A stretch of 64,000 nt of DNA from Parapedobacter luteus (GCF_900168055.1 NZ_FUYS01000012.1:61986-125985), one strand, 5' to 3'; counted from the stretch's first letter, positions 8,701 through 17,323 are shown. Notes: generated by a model not told the origin, from the letters alone. Made by a program: numbers and translations.

Positions 8701-10209
8701 AACCGAACCAATACCTGAAAAGCTACCGTCTATGGCAATCTGCGGCGAACACCCCCCTTCGATTCCTAATAACGAAGCGCAATCTTTCACCTTCACTTTA
8801 TAGGTCATCCAGGCTATCACGTCGTTGATGTCGTCATGGCGATCAATCGCCGCAACATTCCAAATGAGTTTCCCGTCCACGAGCTGCGGTGTTTCGCCCT
8901 CAGAGACTGCGACAACTTCGATATCGATAAAATCGGGAACAGGAATTGTAATCACACCATCCCGAATGGCTTCATTACCTTTGTTTTTTATTTCGAGCCT
9001 GAACTCGACCTCATCGCCAGCCGCTACCGTACCGTCGGGAGAAATTCCCGAAACTACACGGTTGATCGGTTCAATAATCGGGATATACGCATCAACGGCA
9101 AATGTCAGGTTGTAAATCACATAGCTGTCATCTCTCGTGCTGTACCGAAAACTCGTATGATCGTCGCGGTTCCGGATGTATTGTTTTTCTTCATTGGGGA
9201 TCTGGAAGACCGCGATGTCAATACCTGCATTGTCTGCCAAAACGGGCCTCCGTGGGGCGTCGTTGAGGATGGTGGAGTTGAAAAAGTTATCCACGTCATT
9301 GAGCGAATGCTGCAAACGGTCATAACTCCCGGTTTCCTTATTGAGGATACTCAAGTAATCGCCTAAGTCAATCCGATCGCCCTCGCCGGCCAATATGCCC
9401 AATTTGACATTTACAGGCCCCTCTTCATTAGACAAGAAGTCTTCAATGTCGATTTGGTATTCATCGGTGGTTCCACCCTGTACAAATGCGAACCCATCAT
9501 ATACCACCACATTCCGGGTGTTCATCACGGGGTTCTGGTATACCACGACCAATCCCCACCCACCGTAATAGCCAATCAGGCCTCCGCTCCGGTCCGGGCC
9601 TTCCGTCGTTGCAATATCTGCCACATAATATGCACCTTCTTTGTGGTTTTTCACGTAAGCTGTCACGTCCGCGAATGCCACATACATGCCACGATTCGTG
9701 GCGACATCCAACGGGTTGCCATCTTCAGCAACGATTTCATCCGCTGTAATATCCACATACGTGTCGCCTTCGTGCTTGAATTTCACCTTGTTTTTTTGGA
9801 AACGGGTATTGCTCCATTGGCCGTCAGGAAGCCTACCGGGCACATCGTTATTTTCTGTCTGCGCCCTACCGCTCCAATAAAGTCCGGCAAAAAGAACTTC
9901 CGTACATGCCGCCAGCGCACCATTTTCATTGGAAAACTGGAGTGAAGCCGATGAAGAATTTTGGGTCTGCGCATCGTCGTCGATATCAATGAACTCAACT
10001 CCTATACCATTGTGCGCGTCGGGACCGCTTTCGGTCAATCCGACGTTTGTATTACCCAATATGGAAAAATCCCCCCGGATAGGTGCGTTTGGAAAACGCG
10101 GGACAAATTCTTTCCTTACCTGTGCTTCCACAAAGCTGAACAGTGTTGCAACCAACATTAAGCTTGTCAACACATACTTACACAAGGATTTAAAGTCTAC
10201 GTGTTTCAT
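5704..10209 (-). CDS. Giant secreted adhesin with DUF11 repeats and gliding-type C-terminal sorting domain
   Basis: 1501 residues with a signal peptide (residues 1-29). After an N-terminal beta-rich region come a Big_2-like Ig domain near 600-700, several DUF11 domains (NTGDADYTGIVVTD-type), two cadherin/Big-like domains of about 110 residues (VTVTVLANDEPGNSPIVPGS and AVTIAILENDQAGSSPIVPA), and a C-terminal gliding motility-associated type B sorting domain (about 1415-1501: IPNVFTPNGDGRNDVFEI, NRWGNEVY, HTGWVLIKR). This is a type IX secretion substrate exposed on the cell surface. Two DUF11 units (about 835-955 and 956-1076) are almost identical. The promoter-proximal region shares motifs with the upstream LuxR-type gene, suggesting control by that regulator. 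Confidence 0.93.
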   Translation of the reverse strand: MKHVDFKSLCKYVLTSLMLVATLFSFVEAQVRKEFVPRFPNAPIRGDFSILGNTNVGLTESGPDAHNGIGVEFIDIDDDAQTQNSSSASLQFSNENGALAACTEVLFAGLYWSGRAQTENNDVPGRLPDGQWSNTRFQKNKVKFKHEGDTYVDITADEIVAEDGNPLDVATNRGMYVAFADVTAYVKNHKEGAYYVADIATTEGPDRSGGLIGYYGGWGLVVVYQNPVMNTRNVVVYDGFAFVQGGTTDEYQIDIEDFLSNEEGPVNVKLGILAGEGDRIDLGDYLSILNKETGSYDRLQHSLNDVDNFFNSTILNDAPRRPVLADNAGIDIAVFQIPNEEKQYIRNRDDHTSFRYSTRDDSYVIYNLTFAVDAYIPIIEPINRVVSGISPDGTVAAGDEVEFRLEIKNKGNEAIRDGVITIPVPDFIDIEVVAVSEGETPQLVDGKLIWNVAAIDRHDDINDVIAWMTYKVKVKDCASLLGIEGGCSPQIAIDGSFSGIGSVSEQLVTSGFISGFGDDETPCVPEGNPIYGAVTFNVDLNSCFTFTGASDVVVCANDEVRIDFRSEAALTYLWSSDNAAIGVADNGEGDISFIAVNDTEAPIVATFTVTPRAENGCEGTPVSFTVTVNPQPDADFSGPDKLCPGTTAVMQPVQAGGIWASSDETIATVDANGLITALAPGTVVISYTVSSEADCVAHQEKSVTIAGDCAITSEKTVADADNDGLAQAGEQLTYTIAISSTYDRDISVNIADQMPAHTVYVSNATNGIYDAAANEITWDDLVIPAGTSITVSFVVEVAENLTGVSMIENTAVITSDVMETPQTPTATIDTDPVKSFSSVKTADKSEVKAGEELTYTIRVTNTGDADYTGIVVTDVIPANTIYKEGSASAGATLSGSTLSWTLDVPFGASREVRFTVVVAEDLTGVGSIRNVARVTGDDPETPEEPEAETPTDPVKSFSSVKTADKSEVKAGEELTYTIRVTNTGDADYTGIVVTDAIPANTIYKEGSASAGATLSGSTLSWTLDVPFGASREVRFTVVVAEDLTGVGSIRNVARVTGDDPETPEEPATETPVVRDNRFESSKTVADATGDGKAEAGEELTYTIIVKNMGQDVYHDIIIEDAIPAHTTYIAGSASHNGALVNGKLIWKISLNREEQVAVSFKVKVAGALAGVTAIRNVALVTGGDPANPETEHPESPDVPVIIGPVAHHDEANTNQGEPVTVTVLANDEPGNSPIVPGSVRLIDPVTGNKVTTVFIEGEGTYTVHSDGGVTFVPDAEYVGVSVVKYVVEDENGLASNEATVTITVEGVAAEIAPIAVDDNATTPHGQAVTIAILENDQAGSSPIVPATVRLIDASGNRVNAVTIPGEGRYEVNTQGIVSFMPEAGFVGTSTVRYEVSDENGLLSNVATIAVTVSAHPFKIPNVFTPNGDGRNDVFEIVGIEGFDRVEITVVNRWGNEVYRNTNYKNTWNGQGLNEGTYYYSIITHAGGRQERHTGWVLIKRQ
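6983..7708 (-). repeat. Two near-identical 363-bp tandem repeats inside the adhesin gene
   Basis: The unit is 363 bp (121 codons), and 7021-7345 matches 7384-7708 almost base for base. I count four differences over about 325 bp (at 7135/7498, 7222/7585, 7269/7632 and 7326/7689 approximately) before divergence starts at the repeat edge. Each unit encodes one DUF11 domain plus its proline/threonine-rich linker. The identity is much higher than among the other DUF11 domains, so the duplication or a gene-conversion event is recent. Confidence 0.9.
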
Positions 10210-10341
10210 TTAGAATATATTTCAATAATTAATAGTCAATATCAGATTCCACTCAATAGGTATTTTTTCACCCGGCCAAGCAATAGTCGGCCAAATGATG
10301 TGCACAAATAGACAGATTTAGGTTATGAGCAGCAATTTGAT

Positions 10342-10373
10342 GTGTACGAACGACAGGAAAATGTATGTAAACA
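10342..10373. promoter_or_regulatory. Possible regulator sites upstream of the adhesin gene
   Basis: GTGTACGAACGACA (10342-10355) and TGTAAACA (10366-10373) both recur upstream of the LuxR-type gene (11167-11180 and 11149-11156). They lie 130-165 nt before the adhesin start. The sharing suggests a common DNA-binding protein, plausibly the LuxR-type regulator itself. Confidence 0.4.
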
Positions 10374-10381
10374 GAAAATAA

Positions 10382-10399
10382 TGTAGGTGAAATACTACA
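10382..10399. promoter_or_regulatory. 18-bp dyad motif between LuxR-type gene and adhesin
   Basis: TGTAGGTGAAATACTACA has 5-bp inverted ends (TGTAG/CTACA). A copy with 16 of 18 identical bases occurs at 50782-50799 upstream of a candidate small RNA. It is probably a protein-binding site; the protein is unknown. Confidence 0.35.
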
Positions 10400-10432
10400 G
10401 TCTGACCCGTGACGCCAAGCTGCTAAATGGTG

Positions 10433-11074
10433 CTACCTATAGATTTTCGATAAGGCGATAAGATCAGATAACGCCTTGACATTGGTTTTTCTGAAAACCC
10501 GCTTTTTGTACGTACTGACCGTCGTTTCCTTTAAATTCATCCGTTTGCTGATTTCAATTAAGGGAATTCCCTTGATAAGCAAATCAGCGATTTGGGCTTC
10601 TCGGGCTGACAATAGGCTAAACGGTCCCCATCGGGTCACCCGCGATGGCTGCAATACGTCGCCGGTTTCCCGCTGAAAAACCCCGCCTCTCAATGCCGTT
10701 TCGAATGCTTGCACAATGCTATCGACCGCTGCATTCTTGGTTAGGTATCCATTGATACCAAATGCAAGATACTTGGGCCCATAAATGGCTTCATCCAGTT
10801 CGGAAAATATCAGTATGCGGGTTTTAGGGCTGATGGATTTGATATGCTCTACGATAGCCAACACGTGCGCGCTGTCGCTAATCTCGGCATCCAATACCAC
10901 GAGGTCGTATTGTTTTTTAGGCAGATCGTTAAGCGTTTTTTGAAAGTTCTGTGCTTCACCGATGGCGGAAAACGGGAAATGCTGCTGCACTAACCACTTC
11001 ATGGCGATTCCCACAATTTCATGACAATACGTCAAAAAAATATTATGCCCGATGTTTGCTAAGCTACTATCCAT
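10433..11074 (-). CDS. LuxR/NarL-type response regulator with atypical receiver domain
   Basis: 213 residues. The receiver domain (about 8-125) keeps the phospho-acceptor Asp (DLVVLDAEISD, about residue 62) and the conserved Lys (NGYLTKNA). The usual acidic pair after strand 1 is absent (HNIFLTYCHEIVG). A LuxR-type helix-turn-helix occupies about 152-213 (LLSAREAQIADLLIKGIPL, ISKRMNLKETTVSTYKKR). No histidine kinase gene is adjacent. It precedes the adhesin gene by 223 nt on the same strand. A TAACTTTG box at 11109-11116 gives a leader of about 30 nt. Shared upstream motifs suggest that it controls itself and the adhesin operon. Loss of the acidic pair may weaken Mg-dependent phosphorylation. 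Confidence 0.88.
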   Translation of the reverse strand: MDSSLANIGHNIFLTYCHEIVGIAMKWLVQQHFPFSAIGEAQNFQKTLNDLPKKQYDLVVLDAEISDSAHVLAIVEHIKSISPKTRILIFSELDEAIYGPKYLAFGINGYLTKNAAVDSIVQAFETALRGGVFQRETGDVLQPSRVTRWGPFSLLSAREAQIADLLIKGIPLIEISKRMNLKETTVSTYKKRVFRKTNVKALSDLIALSKIYR

Positions 11075-11108
11075 GGTCGTTTATGAGATTCCGCTATTTA
11101 TTCTTGGT

Positions 11109-11116
11109 CAAAGTTA
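11109..11116 (-). promoter_or_regulatory. -7 box of the LuxR-type gene
   Basis: TAACTTTG on the minus strand, about 35 nt before the ATG at 11074. The shared motifs TGTTTACA (11149-11156) and TGTCGTTCGTATAC (11167-11180) lie roughly 50 and 70 nt upstream of the expected start of transcription, a typical activator position. Confidence 0.5.
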
Positions 11117-11185
11117 GGGGGTTACAGAGGCTTGCGGAAAAGAATGCGTGTAAACAACAAAAAATTGTATACGAACGACAAAGGC

Positions 11186-11216
11186 AAAAAAAAACCGCGC
11201 CTTTGGGAAGCGCGGT
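11186..11216 (-). terminator. Rho-independent terminator after the S9 peptidase gene
   Basis: On the minus strand ACCGCGC and GCGCGGT pair around a 9-base loop (11194-11216) and are followed by a run of nine T. It lies about 110 nt past the stop of the peptidase gene and separates it from the LuxR-type gene. Confidence 0.8.
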
Positions 11217-11323
11217 AAAAACAAAATGTTTTTTATCAACCTAAACCTAATCTCTTAACGCTGCAGATTTCATTTTGTTTTATGCAAACATGATTTTTTT
11301 TGAAATTCCAGCTAATCAGGGCG

Positions 11324-13489
11324 TCAATTTATCCAACGTTCGAAAAATTCATAAGTACGCAGCATCTGGTCGATGCGTTGCCGGTTATCCCCGCTGCGTG
11401 TAATTTCGTGACCTGCACCCGGATGGCGGACATATTCCACGGGCCTGTCCAATACTTTAAGGCTCTTGTAGAGCATTTCGCTTTGTATCACCCCCGTCCG
11501 AAGATCGTTTTCGCCATGGAAAATGATATAAGGCGTCTTGATCTGAGATACGTAATTGATCGGCGACTCGCGCTCCAGCACATCTTTTACCTGATCGTCC
11601 CAGGGGTATCCGCCAAAATAGTTGGGTACCAACCGCCATGCATTGCCTTCACCAAAAAATGTCTTTAAGTCATATACCCCACGCTGGCTACATGCGGCTT
11701 TGAAACGGTGATCATGAGCAATGATCCAGCTGACCAGATAGCCAGCATACGATCCGCCAGTAATCAGTAGTTTGGCGGTATCTACCCAGCCTTCGGCGAT
11801 GGTTCTGTCCAAGGCGGTAAGCACATCACTGGCGGGACCGGCGCCCCAGTTATTCATGTTAGCCCGCAGAAATTCCTCACCATATCCACCTGATCCCCTC
11901 GGATTGCTGTATACTACGCCATAACCCTGTGCGCAGAAATATTGAAATTCATGCCACATGCTTGCCTCTCCCGGCCCCCACATGGCCGACGGTCCACCGT
12001 GGATTTCCAATAGCAACGGGTATTGTGTTCCTTCTTTGTAGCCGATTGGCTTCATAACCCAATATTCGATTTCCATTCCATCGTCATTGGTAAACACATG
12101 CTTTTGCGGAACACTCAATTGCTTCTTTGCTATCCAATGAGTGTTGAAATCAGACAGCTGCTTACTATTTTTCAACGATAAATCATCGGCGATGAACAGT
12201 TCCGACGGGCTGTTGATGCTGGTCTTCGTGTAAACGACACGTCCCCGTTCGAAATCGTAGTCGCCGATACCTTCATCTACTGAGGTGAGTCTGTCGACGT
12301 TGGCACCGTCAATTGCTGCCCTACATAATATTGTACCACCATTGCTTGCGCTGGTAAAGTACAGGTACTTTTCGTCACTACTCCACTTCAGTCCACTTTT
12401 ATTCCGGTCAAAGGTGATGGATATCGGTGTACCGGCGGCGCCAGAGGCGCTCAAATTCACTACATATAATTTCGGGACGGAAGGTTTACCGATTTCAGAC
12501 TCCTGATAGGCGAGCCATTTGCCGCTTGGTGAAACGGCTCCGACCGAAAAGCTTTTGCCCGGTTGCGCCAGCAGCTCCTTTTCGCCGGCGCCATCGACAG
12601 CTAACATCACTACCTGGCTCTCCTGTACGCGATCGGGATGAAGCACCCCTTCCCTTCTCACATTGACCACTAACCTGTTATCGTCCACCATCTGCGGCGA
12701 TCCGTACGAATAAAACCCGCGGGTGATTGCTTTTGGTGATGCTCCGACTTCTGCGTCCGTGATGAAAATATGGGAAAAGCGGATCTCCGCCGAGGTGGCT
12801 GTTTCTCCTTGAAAATTAAGCTTGGTCAACACTTTCGCTTTCCTATCTTCCTCATTCTTTTTTAAGTAAGCTCGAATCTCGGCCAAGGACCCGTCCGGGT
12901 CCGGCTTGCTTGCCGTGTCCATTCTTAAATGCTCATTACCGCTGAATCCCGGTTTTTCATCCACCCATTCAGGAAGCCTGCCCCCTGGGTTGATGACGGA
13001 GTCGCGCAGTACTTCCTGTAGCGACAAAGATGCCGTAAACAAAATCCTCCGGCCGTCTTTTGTCCATTGCGGGTTACTCGCTCCATAACGGTGATTGGTA
13101 AGCTGTTGCGGCTCACCGCCAGTCAATGGCAGCAAAAAAAGCTGGGGTTTACGATCCACCGCTCTGACGAAGACGATGGATTGCCCATCCGGGCTGAATA
13201 CTGGCTGGGAAACGCCTCCTTCGGAAAATGTAAGCTGCCTTGGGCCATTAGTGCCGTCGGTCGCCGCGAGCCATAGCTGATTGTCATAAGAATAATCGGA
13301 TTTGCTCTGTTTATCCGGAACGATAGCCTGTACTGTAAACAGCACTTGTTTTTCGTCCGGAGATAAGTCAACAGATGTTATCGATTTGATCTTCAGCAAA
13401 TCAGTCACTTTAATTTTCTCGGTAGCCTGTTGGGCCGTCGCGGCAATGAATAACTGGAAAAAAACAGCAATCAGTAAAAATCGTTTCAT
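11324..13489 (-). CDS. S9 family prolyl oligopeptidase-type peptidase, secreted
   Basis: 721 residues. A signal peptide (MKRFLLIAVFFQLFIAATAQ) is followed by a WD40/TolB-like beta-propeller (about 30-430, with SPDGQS and SPSGKW repeats) and an alpha/beta-hydrolase domain (about 460-720). The catalytic Ser is in LLITGGSYAGYLVSW, the Asp in FHGENDLRTG and the His in GAGHEITR. This is the architecture of dipeptidyl/acylaminoacyl peptidases, which probably trim oligopeptides in the periplasm. A small conserved gene lies 39 nt upstream in the same direction and is likely co-transcribed. A terminator follows. Confidence 0.92.
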   Translation of the reverse strand: MKRFLLIAVFFQLFIAATAQQATEKIKVTDLLKIKSITSVDLSPDEKQVLFTVQAIVPDKQSKSDYSYDNQLWLAATDGTNGPRQLTFSEGGVSQPVFSPDGQSIVFVRAVDRKPQLFLLPLTGGEPQQLTNHRYGASNPQWTKDGRRILFTASLSLQEVLRDSVINPGGRLPEWVDEKPGFSGNEHLRMDTASKPDPDGSLAEIRAYLKKNEEDRKAKVLTKLNFQGETATSAEIRFSHIFITDAEVGASPKAITRGFYSYGSPQMVDDNRLVVNVRREGVLHPDRVQESQVVMLAVDGAGEKELLAQPGKSFSVGAVSPSGKWLAYQESEIGKPSVPKLYVVNLSASGAAGTPISITFDRNKSGLKWSSDEKYLYFTSASNGGTILCRAAIDGANVDRLTSVDEGIGDYDFERGRVVYTKTSINSPSELFIADDLSLKNSKQLSDFNTHWIAKKQLSVPQKHVFTNDDGMEIEYWVMKPIGYKEGTQYPLLLEIHGGPSAMWGPGEASMWHEFQYFCAQGYGVVYSNPRGSGGYGEEFLRANMNNWGAGPASDVLTALDRTIAEGWVDTAKLLITGGSYAGYLVSWIIAHDHRFKAACSQRGVYDLKTFFGEGNAWRLVPNYFGGYPWDDQVKDVLERESPINYVSQIKTPYIIFHGENDLRTGVIQSEMLYKSLKVLDRPVEYVRHPGAGHEITRSGDNRQRIDQMLRTYEFFERWIN

Positions 13490-13528
13490 GGATTAATAAT
13501 CGTTGGGTAAAGTATGTATGTGTATAAG

Positions 13529-13801
13529 CTAATAGTCGACATCCAGCAGACTGCCCAATGGCAAGACCACCCCATTTTTGATCTGAAGCGCGTCATCGGT
13601 AACCGTCCAAACCGTCGTTTCCACCCGTTTTGGTCCGTCGATTGTCTGAAACGTAATGGTTGCCTTGGCTTTAAATTCATTACCTAACCGCTGAGCACCT
13701 TGCAGTTTGGGACGCAACTCCACTGAATGATCTGCCGACGCTTTTGCCAACCTATACTTCGGGATCTCTTCCTTAGGTATCAATTCTACAGCTGTCATCA
13801 T
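13529..13801 (-). CDS. Small conserved hypothetical protein
   Basis: 90 residues, not recognised as a named family. There is no signal peptide or membrane segment. The predicted pattern is mainly beta, with a charged N-terminus and a C-terminal run GVVLPLGSLLDVDY. Two adjacent ATGs (13801 and 13798) could serve as start. It is divergent from the M28 peptidase gene and 39 nt upstream of the S9 peptidase. Normal codon use and the tight spacing argue that it is real. Confidence 0.65.
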   Translation of the reverse strand: MMTAVELIPKEEIPKYRLAKASADHSVELRPKLQGAQRLGNEFKAKATITFQTIDGPKRVETTVWTVTDDALQIKNGVVLPLGSLLDVDY

Positions 13802-13940
13802 GGCTAGTGATTTGGATAAACAATACTACTGAAATTGAACCAGAATAACAATGACTGGTTTGAAAAATTGCAGTTACATGATCACTTCCAGGCACATTTT
13901 CATTATTTTGCACAATATTTTATTCATTGCAAATCGGCTT

Positions 13941-14870
13941 ATGGTGTTTATAAGGACATTCATTATTATCATTTCCTGCCTGCTGGCCGTTTTGAACGGT
14001 TCAGCGCAAAAGGTCGACAGGGATCGCTTACTGAACGATATCAAAACTTTGTCATCCCGCGACTTTTCAGGCAGAAAGCCGGGTACGATGGGCCATCAGA
14101 AAGCCAGGACTTACCTTGCCGGGCGGTTTCAAGCGTTGGCACTGAAACCTTTCCAGGAAGGTTACCTTGACACCTTTGCCATGACCAATGGGCTCACCGG
14201 ATACAACATTATCGGATACATACCCGGCAAACGCGAGGACGCCATCGTTATTTCAGGACACTACGACCACCTTGGCGAACGCAACGGTGCGATTTATTAC
14301 GGGGCAGATGACAATGCCAGCGGTGCATCTGCTTTGCTCGCGTTGGCCGCCTATTTCAGCGGGCACCGACCCAACCATACCTTAATTTTTGCCGCCTTCG
14401 ATGCCGAAGAAATGGGTTTACAAGGTGCACGGGCATTTGTCAGGGCACCGCCGATCCCGCTGGACAGGATTGTACTCAACGTCAACATGGATATGGTAAG
14501 CCGCAACGATAACAATGAACTTTACGCTTCAGGCACCTATCATTACCCTTTTCTCTCGCCTTTTATCAAAAGCGACAGCCGCTTCATCACCCTTAAGACG
14601 GGGCATGACCAACCCGGCAGCGGCCATGACGACTGGACAAAGCAGAGCGATCATGCAGCTTTCCATGAAGCAGGCATCCCATTTATCTATTTTGGTGTGG
14701 AAGATCATCCCGATTACCATACGCCACGGGATACTTACGAGCGTATCCAGCCGGATTTCTTTCATCATGCTGTCTTGGCGATACTGGACGTATTGGAGAA
14801 TATCGACAAAGAAACCCTTCCGTCGCCCAAATTGGTTAGAAGCGGTTCTGCAGTAGGCGATTTGCCGTAA
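13941..14870 (+). CDS. M28 family zinc aminopeptidase, secreted
   Basis: 309 residues. I start it at the ATG at 13941, which gives a signal peptide (MVFIRTFIIIISCLLAVLNGSAQ); the frame is open back to 13851 but the extra residues have no role. Zinc ligands are in order: His in SGHYDHLG, bridging Asp in GADDNASG, Glu-Glu in DAEEMG, Asp in NMDMVSR and His in PDYHTPRDTYE. These are the co-catalytic dizinc site of M28 peptidases, which release N-terminal residues. It is convergent with the GMC small-subunit gene (28-nt gap). Confidence 0.92.
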   Translation: MVFIRTFIIIISCLLAVLNGSAQKVDRDRLLNDIKTLSSRDFSGRKPGTMGHQKARTYLAGRFQALALKPFQEGYLDTFAMTNGLTGYNIIGYIPGKREDAIVISGHYDHLGERNGAIYYGADDNASGASALLALAAYFSGHRPNHTLIFAAFDAEEMGLQGARAFVRAPPIPLDRIVLNVNMDMVSRNDNNELYASGTYHYPFLSPFIKSDSRFITLKTGHDQPGSGHDDWTKQSDHAAFHEAGIPFIYFGVEDHPDYHTPRDTYERIQPDFFHHAVLAILDVLENIDKETLPSPKLVRSGSAVGDLP

Positions 14871-14898
14871 GCATCCCCGCTCTTGTGTACTTCCCCGC

Positions 14899-15468
14899 TT
14901 AGGTAGCCCAGGCCTTATCGCCTTTTTTATAGGGATAATCACCGTCGTACCGTCCGGGGATCTGAACGTAGCGCAATGCCTTGGTAGCTCCCAGCTCCGA
15001 CGTAAAAAATCCAAGCAACGTCAGCTGCTTAAACAGGTGAAAATAATGGTCGGGGTCTTCGGCTGTTTTACTTTTTTGGTAATCCTTTGCCTCCTTATCG
15101 ATCGCCGCCAGAAGCTCCGTACGTTCCGTAGCATTCAATTCCTGGAATTTCCGGCCGAATTTTTCATCAGCAGCATCTTCGAGTTTGCCAAGCCCGTCTA
15201 CGAATGTCTTTTGCTCATTAGCTGTGTAACAATCTTTGACCATCACGGGGATAAATGCACCCACGCCGGCCTCTTTTGCACCCGGACTGCTTGTCGGCGG
15301 TAATATGGTGTCTGCCACATCCCCGAGAAAATCTACCATTTCCGGTTCAAAAAGGCCCTCCACATGCTTAGTGGCCTTGCGGGTACACCCTTCCAAAAAT
15401 AGATTAGCACCAACAACCGCTCCGCCCATTATCCATGCAACCCTTGCCAAAGCTTCTCTTCTATTCAT
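14899..15468 (-). CDS. Gluconate 2-dehydrogenase subunit 3 family protein (small subunit of GMC dehydrogenase)
   Basis: 189 residues. The N-terminus has paired arginines (MNRREALARVAWIMGGAVVG) and a lipobox-like GCTRK, so it resembles a Tat signal with possible lipidation. The body matches the gluconate 2-dehydrogenase subunit 3 family (TILPPTSSPGAKEAGVGAF near 55-75, and the helical segment with YFHLFKQLTLLGFFTSELG). In characterised relatives such as LacB-type subunits, the small subunit carries the Tat signal that exports the signal-less GMC flavoprotein. The large-subunit gene lies just upstream (69-nt gap). I infer a periplasmic dehydrogenase pair. Confidence 0.85.
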   Translation of the reverse strand: MNRREALARVAWIMGGAVVGANLFLEGCTRKATKHVEGLFEPEMVDFLGDVADTILPPTSSPGAKEAGVGAFIPVMVKDCYTANEQKTFVDGLGKLEDAADEKFGRKFQELNATERTELLAAIDKEAKDYQKSKTAEDPDHYFHLFKQLTLLGFFTSELGATKALRYVQIPGRYDGDYPYKKGDKAWAT

Positions 15469-15537
15469 AATGTCATCTCGTTAATCGTTAAACTTGTCGT
15501 TATCAATGTCTATCCGGCTCCAATCGTGCAATGCACG

Positions 15538-17217
15538 TTACAAGTTGCCTTTCTTCAACTCGCTCACCGCAAAATCAACAGCACGAGCCGTCAATGCCAT
15601 GTACGTGAGCGACGGATTCACACAGGCGGCAGACGTCATGCAAGCACCGTCCGTTACAAACACGTTAAGTGCATCCCATACTTGGTTGTTGCCATTCAGT
15701 ACCGAGGTTTTCGGATCCCGGCCCATTCTTGCCGTACCCATTTCGTGGATGCCTTGCCCGAAGCCATATCCGTTGTCGTACGTATATACATCTTTCACTC
15801 CGGCCGCTTCCAACATTTCCTTGCCATCCTCCATCATATCCTTACGCATTTTCAGCTCATTTTCCTTGATTTCCATATCCATGGCCAATACGGGCAATCC
15901 CCATTTGTCTTTAACATCCTTGTCCAGGAATATCCGATTTTCATGATAGGGCAATGTCTCGCCGAATGCGGTGAAGCCAACAGACCAGCTGCCCGGCTCG
16001 CACATGGCATCCTTCCATTCGCCACCGATACTCATTTCAGCAATCTCACCACTCCACCGGCCACGGCTCGCAGAGCCTTGATAACCAAAGCCGCGCACAT
16101 AATCGCGCTTATCATTGCCGACATTCCGGAAGCGTGGTATATACAGACCATTGGCCCGCCGGCCGTAGTAATATTTATCTTCGTACCCTTCCACGCGTCC
16201 GCTGGCACCGCAGCGGAAATGGTGATCCATCGCATTGTGGCCGAGCTCGCCGCTGCTGCTGCCCAATCCGTCCGGCCAGATATCGGTTGCCGAGTTCATC
16301 AATATCCAAGTCGAGTTGAATGCGGATGCGCATACAAACACGATTTTAGCAAAATATTCATAGGTCTGATTGGTTTCAGCATCCAACACCTCTACCCCTT
16401 TTGCCTTTTTCGTATCCTTATCGTACAGAATCTTGGTCACAATCGAAAAAGGGCGCAATGTCAGGTTGCCGGTAGCCACCGCAGCGGGCAACGTAGATGA
16501 CTGTGTGCTGAAATAAGCCCCAAAATTACAGCCCAACCAGCATTGATTCTGGTATTGGCAATTGACTCGCCCTTCATGCGGCACGGTAAGGTTTGCCACA
16601 CGGCCAATGATAAAATGGCGCTGTCCTTTATAGTGGGCTTTGATGCGCGCGGCCATATCTTTTTCTACCACGTTCATTTCCATGGGCGGCAAAAAATCAC
16701 CGTCCGGCAATACATCGAGGCCGTCGCGGTTGCCACTGATGCCGGCAAAGCGCTCGGCATAGCTGTACCAAGGAGCGATGTCCTTGTACCGGATTGGCCA
16801 GTCCACCCCATGGCCGTCCTTGAGGTTTGCTTCAAAATCCAAATCGCTGAACCGATAGCTTTGGCGACCCCACATCAACGAGCGTCCGCCCACGTGATAA
16901 CCCCGGTACCAGTCGAAGCGTTTCACCTCAACATACGGGCTTTCCTTTTCGTTTACCCAAAAATCAAGGTTCTTTTCATTCAAGGGGTAATCCCGCCGTA
17001 ATACGGGATAATCTTCAACCATTTGCTGTGTCCGTCCGCCGCGGTGCGGAAACTCCCACGGGTGCTTCGTTGCCGCATGGTAGTCTTTCACGTGCTCCAC
17101 GTTGCGGCCACGCTCCAGCATGATGGTCTTTAATCCTTTTTGCGTTAACTCTTTTGCAGCCCAACCACCGCTAATCCCTGATCCGATGACAATCGCATCA
17201 TATACATTATCTGCCAT
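15538..17217 (-). CDS. GMC family FAD-dependent oxidoreductase (sugar dehydrogenase large subunit)
   Basis: 559 residues. The Rossmann FAD loop is near the N-terminus (IVIGSGISGGWAAKELTQKG). The C-terminal GMC domain has the catalytic His in GQGIHEMGTARMG and the paired Asn in ACVNPSLTYMALTARA. There is no signal peptide, consistent with export as a passenger of the Tat-bearing small subunit encoded next. Bacteroidota members with such a partner include glucoside 3-dehydrogenases that make 3-keto sugars, as well as gluconate- or cyclitol-type dehydrogenases. The substrate cannot be read from sequence. The neighbouring permease, isomerase and Gfo/Idh genes fit carbohydrate catabolism. Confidence 0.9.
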   Translation of the reverse strand: MADNVYDAIVIGSGISGGWAAKELTQKGLKTIMLERGRNVEHVKDYHAATKHPWEFPHRGGRTQQMVEDYPVLRRDYPLNEKNLDFWVNEKESPYVEVKRFDWYRGYHVGGRSLMWGRQSYRFSDLDFEANLKDGHGVDWPIRYKDIAPWYSYAERFAGISGNRDGLDVLPDGDFLPPMEMNVVEKDMAARIKAHYKGQRHFIIGRVANLTVPHEGRVNCQYQNQCWLGCNFGAYFSTQSSTLPAAVATGNLTLRPFSIVTKILYDKDTKKAKGVEVLDAETNQTYEYFAKIVFVCASAFNSTWILMNSATDIWPDGLGSSSGELGHNAMDHHFRCGASGRVEGYEDKYYYGRRANGLYIPRFRNVGNDKRDYVRGFGYQGSASRGRWSGEIAEMSIGGEWKDAMCEPGSWSVGFTAFGETLPYHENRIFLDKDVKDKWGLPVLAMDMEIKENELKMRKDMMEDGKEMLEAAGVKDVYTYDNGYGFGQGIHEMGTARMGRDPKTSVLNGNNQVWDALNVFVTDGACMTSAACVNPSLTYMALTARAVDFAVSELKKGNL

Positions 17218-17323
17218 AGCTTGTTATATAGTTTTTGTTTTAGTTATGCGTTAGTTTATCCCCTGTAACGGGATTATATTATTGACGTTATTATTATCAT
17301 TTTATTGTCTCAAGTGGTGAAAA

